A stretch of 64,000 nucleotides of DNA from Hydrangea macrophylla (taxonomy: Eukaryota; Streptophyta; Magnoliopsida; Cornales; Hydrangeaceae). The stretch is taken from positions 72,835,045 to 72,899,044 of the forward strand of contig CM066985.1 of the NCBI GenBank assembly GCA_033977485.1, in the 5' to 3' direction. The notes under the pieces were generated by a model. The model saw only the letters and a list, made by a program, of their open reading frames with translations, was not told the origin of the DNA and ran no database searches. The stretch's first letter is position 1. Each line of letters starts with the position of its first letter. Below are positions 46,370 through 57,941 of the stretch, piece by piece. Both the position numbers and the translations under genes were made by a program.

Positions 46370-46755
46370 TTTATGTCACTTTTTTGTAAACCTACATAAA
46401 GCTTATACTATTTTTTATTATTTATGTCACTTTGTAGTAAAGTGACATAATAATTAAATATTTTATTTACAAAAATGCCACCGCATTTTTATTTATGTCA
46501 CTTTTTAAAAAGTGACATAATTATATTACTATTTATGTCACTTTTTTAAACAATGACATAAATACTTTATTATTTATGTCACTTTTTTTAAACAATGACA
46601 TAAGTAATCAAGTATTTATGTCACTTTTTCAAAAAGTGACATAAATACTAAAAAAGTGACATAAAAAGCTCATGCAAGAAATAATTGTCACTCAAAATAA
46701 AAGTGACATAAATACAATTTTAAAAGTGACATAAATAGTCTTTTTCCTTGTAGTG
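46370..46755. repeat. Right subterminal repeat region of the CACTA element
   Basis: The same AAGTGACATAAA motifs as at the left end, in both orientations, ending in the inverted CACTACAAG terminus. Confidence 0.88.
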
Positions 46756-48278
46756 AGAGGATCACATTTACAAACAATGGGAATCAACCCTTTGATTTCC
46801 AATGCAACCCTTTAGGTGATATGTTCCTGACCAGATGCCTAGCAAACATCAAAGTCGTCAGTACAAAAGTGATAGTGTCATCAATACTGGTAATCAAAGA
46901 GTTCAAGGAAGTATTTCACGATATATTAGGATTACGAGAGGGACATAGAATTCTATGTGGAATTTGTGCCAGACACTCGACCTATAACCAAAGTTCCCTA
47001 CAGGATGGCCCCTACCGAGCTACTGAAACTGAAGGAACAAGTTCAAGAACTTGAGAAGTTGGGTTTTGTTCATCCAAGTACTTCACCCTGGGGAGCACTA
47101 GTATTACTCGTGAAGAAGAAGAATGGAACTATGCGATTGTGTATTGACTATCGAGAACTGAATAAGGTTACTATCAAGAATAAGTATCCTTTACCTCAGA
47201 TAGACGATCTGTTTGATCAATTGCAAGGAGCCACGACCTTTTCCAAGATAGATCTACGGTCTGGGTATCATCAGTTAAGGGTAGGAAAGGAGGACATACC
47301 TAAGACTACTTTCAGGATGAGGTACGGACACTATGAGTTCTTAGTGATGCCATTTGGGATGAAAAATGCTTCAACTGTGTTTATGGATCTAATGAACAGA
47401 GTATTCAAGCCCTACTTGGATCAGTTAGTTATTGTCTTTATTGACGATATTTTTATCTATTCCAAGTCAGAGGAAGAGCATGAGCAACATCTATAAATTA
47501 CGATGAAGATTCTCAAGGATCACCGCCTGTATGCTAAATTCAGGAAGTTAAGTTCCTCAGACATATAATCTCACAACAAGGAATCGCGGTTAACTCATCA
47601 AAGATCGATGCAGTTGCAAATTGGTCTCGGCCAACCAATGCTACAGAAGTCAGAAGTTTTATGGGACTTACTGGTTACTATCGGAGATTTGTGGAAGGAT
47701 TCTCAAAGATAGCAGCCCTGTTAACTGGTTTAACTAGGAAGGATTTGAAGTTTGAATGGACTGATAAGCATGAACGTGCTTTTCTGGAGTTGAAAGAGAG
47801 ACTGACAATAGCGCCAGTGCTTGCGATACCAAAAGATGGTGAGAAGTTCACTATTTTTAGTGACACCTATTATCAAGGACTGGGATGCGTCCTTATACAA
47901 AACGGAAAGGTTATTGCATATGGTTCACGATAGTTGAAGCCAAATGAACTGAATTACCCAACTCATGATTTTAAACTGACAGCTGTCGTGTTTGTGCTTA
48001 AAATTTGGAGACACTATCTCTATGGGGAGAAGTTTGATTTGTTTTCAGACCACAAAAGCCTTAAGTATGTGTTTACTCAAAAAGAGCTAAACATGAGGCA
48101 ACATCGATGGATGGAACTGATTAAGGACTATGACTTTATATTGGAGTACCACCCTAGTAAGGCTAATGTAGTCGCTGACACCCTAAGTCAGAAACCTCGA
48201 GGAATGATAGCTTCATCGATGATAAGGGAATGGAAAGCCTTGGAGACAGTCGCCGAATTTGATATGCAAATTTTTTAG
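46756..48278 (+). pseudogene. Protease end, reverse transcriptase and RNase H relic of element 2
   Basis: After the CACTA insertion the gypsy relic continues. RT motifs include [47 protein letters not shown] and [11 protein letters not shown] (catalytic DD at 47443-47448). A stop at 47494 and a short deletion near 47540 break RT. Then comes RNase H: FTIFSDTYYQGLGCVLIQ, stop at 47931, [33 protein letters not shown] and [11 protein letters not shown]. The motifs match those of element 1 with moderate divergence, so the two belong to the same clade but are separate families. Confidence 0.87.
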
Positions 48279-49740
48279 GGAAGTGATGGGCAACACTTTA
48301 GGTGCCTCACGGTGCAACCAACACTTGTGAGTCAAATTATCGAGGCTCAAAAAGGAAGATGAGAAATTTCAGGTATGGTTCGTCAAGATGTCAAAAAAAA
48401 GACCCTACAGAATGGAAAGTTGGGACCGATGGAGGATGCAGATGTCGAGACAGATTATGTGTGCCAAATTTAGGAAATTTGAGAAAAGATATTCTCAAAG
48501 AAGCACATAAGTTGAGACTAACAGTACACCCAGGAGGAACAAAGATGTATAAAGATCTAAAGAGAAATTTCTGGTGGTAAGGAATGAAGCGAGAAGTGGC
48601 CGAGTTCGTGTCTAAATGTTTGACTTGTCAACAAGTGAAAGCCGAACATCAAAGACCCTCAGGATTGTTGCAACCCTTACCTATCCCAAGATGGAAGTGG
48701 GAACACATGACTATAGATTTTGTAGTTGGATTACCCGATCACAACAGAATCATGACGCGATTTGGGTAATTGTGGATCATCTGACGAAGTCCGCAGTAGA
48801 AAGGATGAGTCGAATGTACCTATAGCAAGTGGTACGACTGCACGGTGGACCTGTGTCTATTATATCAGACCGCAATGCATGCTTTACCTTGGGTTTTTGA
48901 GAAAGTTTATAGAAGGCTATGGAAACTTTGCTCAAGATGAGTACTGCTCTCCATCCTCAGACCGATGGACAGACCGAACGTGTTAACCAGATTATGGAAG
49001 ATATGATCAAAGCTTGTGCAATTGATTTTGAAGAGTTTTGGGAAACACACTTACCGTTGGTCGAATTTGCATATAACAATAGCTACCACTCGAGTATTGG
49101 GATGGCACCGTTTGAAGCCTTGTATAGACGGCCATGTCGATCTCCGTTATGCTAGGCAGAAATGGGAGACAGAATTTTTGGGACCAGATTTGGTGAGGGA
49201 AACCAATGAGAAGATTTCACTGGTCAAGGAAAGAATGAAAGCTGCATAGAGTAGACACAAGAGTTATGCGGATCGGCGTCGAAAGGATTGGGAGTTCAGT
49301 GTCGGAGATCACGTACTCCTTAAGGTTTCACCGGTTTGGGTAGTAGTATGTTTTGGTCAGAAAAGAGGAAAATTGGCACCTCGTTTCATCGGACCGTTTG
49401 AGATACTGGAGCGTGTTGGGAAAGTGGCTTATCAGCTCGCGTTGCCACCAAAGATGTCTGGTGTTCATAATGTTTTCCATGTCATCATGTTAAGGAAATA
49501 CATATGGGATCCTTTGCACGTGGTAAATTTTGATGATATTTAGGCGAGTCAGAATGTTTCCTACAAGGATAGACCCGTCAGGATTCTTGACCAGAGTATC
49601 AAGAGGCTGAGGAGGAGGGATGTTCCTTTGGCTAAGGTTCAATGAAGGCACAATGACGAGGGAGAAGCATCATGGGAATTAGAGTCAGATATGAGGAATA
49701 GATACCCAGAGTTATTTCAGGACTAGTTAGCTCAAATTTC
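48279..49740 (+). pseudogene. Integrase and chromodomain relic of element 2
   Basis: The HHCC region appears as LTVHPGGTKMYKDLKRNFWW and CLTCQQVKAEHQ. The core is interrupted by frameshifts: MTIDFVVGLP, then VSIISDR in another frame, then TALHPQTDGQTERVNQIMED and AYNNSYHSSIGMAPFEALYR. Past 49260, a GPY/F-like stretch (GPFEILERVGKVAYQLALPP) leads to HNVFHVIMLRKYI and a chromodomain-like end (VRILDQSIKRLRRRDVPLAK, then SWELESDMRNRYPELF). This end is the reason for a chromovirus, Tekay/Del-like call. Many stops; dead. Confidence 0.85.
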
Positions 49741-49770
49741 GGGGCAAAATCTCTGTTAAGGTGGGTAGAG

Positions 49771-52255
49771 TGTAACACCCTGTAATTTCTATTTCATCAA
49801 TAAATGGATATTTCATTTTATTTTATTAATAAATATTTGTTTGGGGGTCAAATCATAATTTTTATAAATAAAGAAAACACTTTCTATGGTTTTGAAAACA
49901 ATATCTATATTTTTGTATAAATCGGAATTTATTTCCTACGCTAAAATGTTTTTCTATATTTTCATTTCTGACCGAAAAATACCAATTTATGTTTTAAAAT
50001 TGCATTTATACAGCGTCTTGGGTGTGGGAGCACGTGAGCTCACCACACGGGATGATCTCCCTCATTTTGCTTGGAGCCCAAACATTTTTGTTTATATGTA
50101 TCACTGCATACTCACAGTTCCCTCATTCTCTCCCTCTACAAATTCAATCTCTCTCAAAATTCTCTCAACTCTCTCTTGCTCTCTCAAGATTAACACCCAC
50201 ATAAAGATTATATATTATATGCATACACTCAGTCATATATACGTAGTTATATATATCAATCAAGAGAGGGAGTAGAATTCAAGGACATTGGAAAATTTGA
50301 CGGATTATTCGGCGGGAATTCTCGGTCTCTAATTCTTGGTCCTAACACCTCTGTGCGTATTATAAACTCACTTCCAACGTGTATATATGTATATTTCAGT
50401 ATATATCAGACGTGTATATACGCATATATGTATAATACCATTGAAGCTTGAGAATTGGAGTTATGAAAGTTAACCAAAATTAATTCTATGAATTGGTAAT
50501 GAAAGATCTTTATCCCAATAAGCTACGGTTCGAATCATACAATTTAATTCATCCATATCGCGACGAATCGTTGATTTAAAGTTTTGACGTCTTTACTTTA
50601 ATCGTGAAAATCGAGAGATACAATCCATATTAGTTTAATTCGATCACGTATTATTAATCTAAGCAAAAAACTTAAGAAATCCATATAGTATATGTATTAA
50701 TTGAAACAGATTTCTGAAATGGGTCAAATTGGGTTTTAAAAACTGAAACTGGGAAATTTGCGAAGAAGACAAAGTTTCAGCATGAACTCGCGTGAGCGAC
50801 CCGTCGCGCGAGCGGCTCGCGCGCGCGACCAGTGTAGATTTTGACAGTTGGAAAACTTTTATAAGAAAATCAAAAAATGAGCATATCGCGCGAGCGGCCC
50901 TCGCGAGCGACTTGGCCATTTTTTACTTTTTGTCTATTTTTCAGTTAAGGGACTGTTTGGATGAAGTTTATGAGTTTTTAAAGTACTATTTCATAGCTAT
51001 ATTTAAACAGAACCTCGTTTGTTATGTTTTGGTTATGAAAGGATTGTTTAAGAACTCGTTTATTTCGTACATATGCTGCTTTTTATTTTCCAGTAATTTT
51101 TGTTTTATGTGCAAGTGATATGACATACACATGTTGAGTTTACATGCATGTTGAGAATGGTCAGTGTGAAAAGAGTATGAGAGATTGTGTATTAGGATTG
51201 GTTGCCTCCATGGACACTCCTTAATACCCGAGTTCCGGACAATGATCAAGGTTGTCTCTGGTATGCCGTGGTGGTATTATAGTGACACTCCCTAGTACCC
51301 AAGTTTCGGATACTGATCGAAGAAATCTCTGGTATGCCATGGTGGTACGATAGTTTGATGCCATAGATCGAGGCAGTAGATGTCATGATGATGTGGTTTT
51401 AGGGTACCTTTTTAATATGACTGTGGCAAATTGAACACTCCCTGGCACCCGTGGTAGTGCTATAGTGTGTTACGCCCCCACGGACACTCCCTGGTACCCG
51501 AGTTCTAGATACTGATTGAGATTTTCTCTGGTATGCCCCGGTGGTATTATAGTGTGATGCCGTGGATCGAGACTGACTATACATTCCTTGGTACCCGTTG
51601 TACTATAGTGTGGCTACCCGAATATTTCTGAGGTACTAGAACGAGGGAGTTTGGATGATGCGAACCTGTGTTTGTTGAGGGAAAAGAGTCGGTAAGATGA
51701 GATGATACATTGTCCATGCACGGTCACATATTTATTTGTTTATTGCCTTTCCGTGGTTACAATAGTTGAGGTTGGCACTTGGAATTATTGTTGTAAAAGT
51801 TTAAACTGCTAGTTGTTATATTTGTTTATATACATTGCGAGCATATATATATTTTACTCACCAGTTTGCATAAGCTAATGATGTTGTTGCGTCCTGGACT
51901 CTATGTCCAGATTTTCCAAGTCAGGAGCAGCCAGAGTATTTTGACTATGCTAGTTAGAGTTAGGAGACCTTCCAGGATGGCTGTTTTTATTTTCCTTGTG
52001 TCTTTTATTTTGGAGTTGTAATAGACTTTATTAGATATTTGAATAAGGGCGGTCTGTGCCTAAGACTTGGACTGATGTAATAGTTTAGTAAGTTTTAAAT
52101 TTCGAAAGTTATGTTTTTATTAGTTACCTTTTCTTTAGATATGCTGTTTAAGTATTATGTTGCAGGGACAATTGGTCATTCTCACTTGTCACGACATACG
52201 AATCCATAAAGGAAATTAAATGCTTTCCTATATTATGCTACGTCAGGGCGTGACA
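49771..52255 (+). mobile_element. 3' LTR of Tekay-like element 2
   Basis: About 2485 bp, TGTAACACCCTGTAATTTC to TCAGGGCGTGACA, preceded by purine-rich GGTGGGTAGAG, a polypurine tract candidate. The last 1.3 kb align with the truncated 5' LTR. It contains CG-rich GAGCGACCCGTCGCGCGAG near 50790 and a diverged tandem array (51210-51620) with ACACTCCCTGGTACCCGAGT. The ORFs inside have no recognisable product. Confidence 0.88.
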
Positions 52256-52262
52256 TATATAT

Positions 52263-52545
52263 AAGGTAAAGTCCGAAAACCCACAAAAGGACGCAGACCT
52301 CCTAGAGGAGACAAAACGTCCAAGAGAAGTAATTTTTTGGACTGCACATAAAAAAACGATGAAGTCCAAAAACCCACAAAAAGATGCAGGCCTCCTAGAG
52401 GAGACGAAACATCCAAGAGAGGTAATCTTAGTCTGCACAAAAAATAATGGAAGTAAGGATGAAATCTAAGAATCCACGGAAGGACACAGGCATCCTAATG
52501 GAGACGAAACGCCCCAAAGAAAAATCTCAGATCAAAATAGACGAA
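52263..52545. repeat. Three diverged tandem units of about 95-105 bp
   Basis: Units begin near 52268, 52371 and 52463 with AAAACCCACAAAAGGACGCA or variants and contain CTCCTAGAGGAGAC, itself a 12-base inverted repeat CTCCTAGAGGAG. The short minus-strand ORFs across it are by-products. Confidence 0.8.
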
Positions 52546-53213
52546 TTTTCAAAAGGGAGACAACAAGAGATGAATATAACCAAAAAAATTTAAAAAAAAA
52601 AAAACTTGGCATAACCTGAAGCGCAAGGAAAATGTAGCCACAAAAAGTTTCCGTTACTCAAATAAGAATCTTACACACACGCAAAAATACTAAAAAAAAA
52701 AGAAGAAGAAAGTCAGTTGACTGACAAAATTGGTGAGGCCATCAAAATAGTTTTTAAAAAAAAAAAAAAAGAAGAAGAAGAGGAAAAGAAAATTCCAAAT
52801 AAAATACACTCACGTTACAACACATGCGTGTGTGTATGTGAATATTTATACATATATACTTATTCAGAAAAAGAGGTGTCACTAACAGGGCACTAACACC
52901 GCATGATCAAGAGAAGGAGTTTAACATTATATGAGCAATGTCGTGACAAATTGGAATAGGAAAAGATGAAATAGTCTCGACAAAAAGGGAGCCACGTGCA
53001 AAAAATTGTTGATGCTATTCTGATCGTGAGATTTAATATCTAAAAAGATTAATGGTCTTTTATTACCCAGCAGAATTGTGTATTCAGATAGATGCATATA
53101 TATATATATACACAGAATGTAGTCTCTGAATACATAAATATTTTACCTTGGGGGAAAGACTGGTCCTATCTTGCTTGGATTCAAAAAGAATAAATTCAGC
53201 ATTCTACACCATG

Positions 53214-53245
<32 letters not shown>

Positions 53246-54109
53246 CACGTGTATACACAATTAAGATTAGAGAGGAATCCATGGTGTATGCATCTAAGGA
53301 ATTAGAGCCTCAGTCCAAGAATAGTTAGTGTGAGAAGTCGATTCAAACTCTAATAAAAAAAACATTGATGAATCCCTACAATCCATGTGTCACAAGAAGT
53401 CCATGTGACTTGGGGTTGTGACCTTGGTGGGACCCATTCTTCTTAAGTCTATACGTAAAGGAGAAGCAAAAAAGTTCTAGTAACTTTGCTGCTTTGGTAG
53501 ATGAACAAATGGGGGCTCAAGATAAAAAAATGGTAGGGATAATCCTCTAAGGCATCATGTGGTGGGGCCCAAGGTTATGTCATCACAAGAGTTAGTTAAT
53601 ATCCTCCCTCCTAAAGAGACCATGTGTTGTATCAAATTGAAAGTATAGTTTTTTATATATATAAAAAAAAATTCCCGAAATAGCCTTGCCAAAAAATATA
53701 TATACAAAAAAAGGGTGTTACAAGTACCTAAAAAAAAGGGGATAAGAATTCTAATTCTTTTGTATAAGAGTTCTAATTCTTCTAGATCAATGTAGGAAGA
53801 TGGATAAGAACTATCCAAAAGACTCTTACATGTGGAGGGGGAGTTATTTGACACCTAATCTATGCCATACACAATAGAATGTGGAAGGGCCCACCACCGA
53901 TAAAAAGTGAGAGAGCTGTAAGCCCAAAGACTATCCATATAAGTGTTTGTATCATAAAAATTGAGTCCTTGGGATTCAAGCCATGAAAGGATCAGCGTTA
54001 GAGAAGTCAGAATAATTAAATGGGATATTTCACAAGAGACCCCTTCGTCTCCGGCGGTGAGGTGAAATAATCCACGCACATTGTTCATTTAAGCTAAACC
54101 CCATCTCGC
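52546..54109. other. AT-rich intergenic stretch without recognisable genes
   Basis: Contains poly-A runs, TA and TG microsatellites (53097-53112 and 53214-53246) and no open frame with a recognisable product. It may be old transposon debris; I see no clear LTR or TIR. Confidence 0.55.
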
Positions 54110-54308
54110 TACTTTTGGTACCAATTAAAGCCCTTCATCACGTTTTTTTTTAAATTCCAAACGTTTATACCCCTGAGCCAATCGAACCACCACCGACGAC
54201 CGTCTTTGTCGTAGCCATCGCAGGCCATCATTGCTGTAGCCATCGCAGTTCAGCTGGTGTGGTTGGAGGTTGTGTCGACGCTTGGTGGTGAAGGTGTTGG
54301 GGAGGGGT

Positions 54309-54350
<42 letters not shown>

Positions 54351-54648
54351 ATTAAGAGAAAGATAAGAGTTTGACTACACCCTCGCCACCGTGTCCACCA
54401 TTACAGCACCGCCACCATCGCCACCGCGTCTAGCAACACAGCACCAGTACCAGCACCAGCACCGGCACTACCATCGTCGTCTCCATCGTCGTCACCATCA
54501 CCATAGTCATCACCACCACCACCACATCACCACCACCATCGTCATGACCGCCATCACCACCATCGCATCACAACCACTACCATCACAGCACCACAATATT
54601 ATCTATTTTTTAAAACAGATAATATTATCTGTTTTGACAATATTATAT
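54110..54648. repeat. CAC/CAT-rich DNA with AT palindrome, left of the solo LTR
   Basis: Includes a GA run (54314-54346), imperfect (CAC CAT/CAG)n from 54376 to 54595 and one AACAGATAATATTATCTGTT-type palindrome (core 54616-54631). The same mixture resumes at 57942, so the solo LTR split one block. Confidence 0.85.
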
Positions 54649-57600
54649 TGTAGACACCCCATTTTGTCGGCTATCAGATTTAGGAGACCCATAGCTTGGT
54701 GGTTCACAATGATCGAAAAAGACTCAAAAAATGAGTCTTGGAAGTTAGATCTATCTCTCAAAATGCCCAGAATGACCAAAATACCCCTGAAAGCCCGAAC
54801 GCTCCCGAATTCGGACCAAATGTTCTGGAAACGCGCTACATCGTAAGAAAAGCAATAAAATGTGTTCTGGAAACGCGCTACATCGTAAGAAAAGCAATAA
54901 AATGAGTTCTAAAGCAAGACCAGATGAAAGCGTCGGCTCCCAGAGACCCCCAGAAGTCTCGGGAGTTCCCAGAAAGTCCCCATTGACCGGTTTGACCAAG
55001 TTTGACCAAAATCATCCAAATTCGCCGAAAAGTTCTGGGATCATTCTAGATCATGTGAGAAATACTAAAATGAGTTCTAAAAGAAAATCGAACGAAAACG
55101 TCAGCTCTTGGGCTCCCAGAGGTTTCCAGAACTTCTCGGGAATCCCAAGTTTGACCAGTTTGACCAAAAGTTGACTTTGAAATCGAAGCACCATATCATT
55201 TTTCAAACATTTTTCATGGATACTAGAGGTCAATAGTTTTCCAACGGTATATCGCACATAATTTTTGGATTTCAAACGAATTTATTATGAATTTTTCGAA
55301 GGTGAAAAAGGCGATCAAATCGGCTTTTATTGCGAATACCGTAAAACTTTGTAAAGTGACCTATCTCCAAACTATTTTTTATGTAAAGTAGACTCCATTA
55401 CCTTTCCAACGGTATATCACAACCTCAATTTGGAGTTTGGATGTATTTTCTGTGAATTTTGGACGAAATAGAGCCTTTTCGCAAATACCGGTACCTCTGG
55501 GGGCCTAAAAAGGATTATCTGGACGAATGAGGAGCAGTGCCGCCGTGGCACTGGCCCTCTGCCATTGCGGTACAGACCCAGTGCTATCGTGGCGCTCTCC
55601 CCCAGAATGGTCCACTTTTGTAATTTCTTTTGGGGGATTATTTTGATTAATTAGAAATCAAAACGACATAGTTCTATGTTCACAGATGTTTGGGACCAAT
55701 GAGAGTACTTCTAAAACCCGAAAATCACCCCCAAATTGGCCTATATAAACCCCCCTTGACTTCTCATTTTGGGGGTGTCAAATGCAAGCTTTGAAAAGTT
55801 TTAGAGAGAAAGTTGTAGAGATAAGGTTAGAGTAGAGAGAAAAGAAGCTTCCTTCTTTGATTTCCAAACAAGAGAGTGAGTTCTAAACTTTGTTTTTACT
55901 TCATTACTTTCATTTACTTCATATTCAATACACCCAACCACCATTTTAGTGAGCATTTAAGAGAGAGAAAGCTACTTCCATGTTCACTGTCACCACATAT
56001 GAGTGAAACACCAAGCTACAAGTCCAATACATCATTGAATATCATCTACTGATTGTTTATATACTTGTTTGCTTACTTTGTTGTTCATCTTCTCTTACCT
56101 CATTTCTTTTTTTGTTTTCTTTATTTACTTACTAGTCTATCATCATCTAGATGATGACATAAAGTTTGAGACGAGTGAATCATTATGGATAGTAGCTCTT
56201 GACCTCAAAAACATGTTTGATAGATGATGATTTCAACTCCAATACGTTCATATGTATTCATGAAGTTGTCTTTAAAATGAAAATAATAATTTCCAATAAT
56301 TTTGGAGGTTCTTGATGTGAGTTAAATGTTGACATTTTAAGTGGTTATAATCTTCATTAAGTATTGAATATATGCATTCAAAACCCCCATTTCAAAACCC
56401 CCTCTTAAACCCCTCATTTTGATTTCAAGAAATAAACCTCGTTTTCTCAAAACCTTCAAAACAGTGAGTCATTTAACTTCAAAGAATTATTTTGAGTTCA
56501 ATACTCAACATATGAATGCAAGACCACTTGGAAAATCTTTCTAACTCATTATAGAACACCCATGATTTTTTACTTGACTTGGAAGCACTTGAAAGGGGTC
56601 CATTTTTGTCCAAACATTCCTTCCAAACATTCTACCTCTGCTGTCACAACAGCTAGGTTGACTTTCAACTTGTTTTACAGAAACTTTTCCAAACAGAGTG
56701 GGCCCTACTTATTTTTACCTTGAACTTCAATGTCTAAGGGAACTTTATGTATAATATGGGCATCTAGATGTTTTTGTTTCATTTTCTAAGATTTTCTAAC
56801 ATTTCAGTCGACAGTACGAACTCTGTTTCTGAATAACCTCTATTGTTTGTATGATTTCTCTCAATCTATGATAGTTATTAAAGATTGGCTTTTTTATTTG
56901 TGTTCTAGACACAATAAGAATGATCTCCATAAAAAATCATGCATTGAAAAAATTTCTAACCCTACTTTTCATTTTCCACAAAATCAAGTCAATGTTCTGT
57001 CCACTGTTCACAGCAAGTATAATTTTACTTCCATCCATTGATTTGATGCGTATATGTACTTCAAATTTGTTCATATCTTAAGAAGTAGTCTATACTATAT
57101 TTGTACATATCCCATGATGATTTCTCCCATGTATTCATTCATGTTTTAGACTTCTAAGTCACTTTAGAAAGTCCATGTACACAAACACACTACAACCTTT
57201 GCACATGCTAGGATCATACATTGCATCCATGCAAGATTTGGGGCTTTTGTGGCTCCTAATCTAAGAAGATTATAAGGAATGAGTTGGATCATACGTCCAT
57301 GCTTTCCCTCGATCTAATCTTCATTTCTCATCCATCCCAAGGATCGAGAGAGGTTTTCTTTCCTCAAAGATTAACATGCATCATTCTAGTTTGCTAAGCA
57401 TATTTTGATTTATTTGATTATTTGTTTCAAGAACAACTTATGTCCCCTTAGATTAGGAAAACTTTATTACTTGATATGTGATTAGATGATTTTTCCTAGG
57501 TTTGTTCATGTGATCTTTCACTTTTGCATTGCATGATATTTGGCTAAGATATTATGAACAATATCTTATCTTTTAATCTTCCATTTCAAAATTCTTGTGT

Positions 57601-57941
57601 GATGTAATATACTATCATAGTATTAATTGTCAAACCATACATAGTATAAGATGATTATTTGGATGCTAATTGAGGCCCGTCGAAAGACGGGGCGAGTTGA
57701 GGGTGTTTTAGTCGCGACAAAGGCTCCTTTCTCTCTCGTGCCAAAATCCCGAGTCAAGTTCTTTGGTTATGAAGGGCCGGTGCCCTTTATCTATTTAGGT
57801 GAGTCAAAATTAGGTTTTTTGGTTCCTTAAAGACCAAGTGGAGACTCTGTATCTGTTTTCAACAGACCTTTTTCTTTCCTTTTTCAAAAACAATCTCAAA
57901 ACAAACTAAAAAGAGTGGATGAGCGATTCAACGTGTCCACA
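54649..57941 (+). mobile_element. Solo Tat LTR with target-site duplication TATAT
   Basis: TGTAGACACCCC to CGTGTCCACA, 3293 bp, flanked by TATAT at 54644-54648 and 57942-57946. It aligns along its length with the Tat LTRs at 12056 and 31002 but is clearly more diverged. A 42-bp exact tandem duplication lies at 54821-54904. TATA box TATATAAA at 55742-55749; mutated GC palindromes from 55535. No internal element sequence adjoins it. Confidence 0.93.

Larger units (their letters stand above)
38924..46755. mobile_element. CACTA (EnSpm-like) DNA transposon, non-autonomous, about 7.8 kb
   Basis: The left end reads CACTACAAGAAAAAAGGC and the right end, inverted, CACTACAAGGAAAAAGAC, with both continuing into TTTATGTCACTT. 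Dense copies of AAGTGACATAAA in both directions fill about 400 bp at each end, the subterminal binding-site pattern of CACTA elements. It splits a gypsy reading frame, so it is a real insertion. The flanks read GATCAT on the left and AGAGGATC on the right; I cannot define a clean 3-bp duplication. No TNP2-type transposase frame is seen in any frame, so the copy must depend on transposase supplied elsewhere. The interior is AT-rich with short ORFs and a few exon-like patches. Confidence 0.88.

Noticed and set aside
38918..46764. A 3-bp target-site duplication for the CACTA element
   Set aside because: Flanks GATCAT and AGAGGATC share ATC but not directly at the ends; a clean duplicate is not visible.
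54391..54846. 151-codon His-rich frame
   Set aside because: It starts in trinucleotide repeats and crosses the LTR border at 54649, so it cannot be an old gene.
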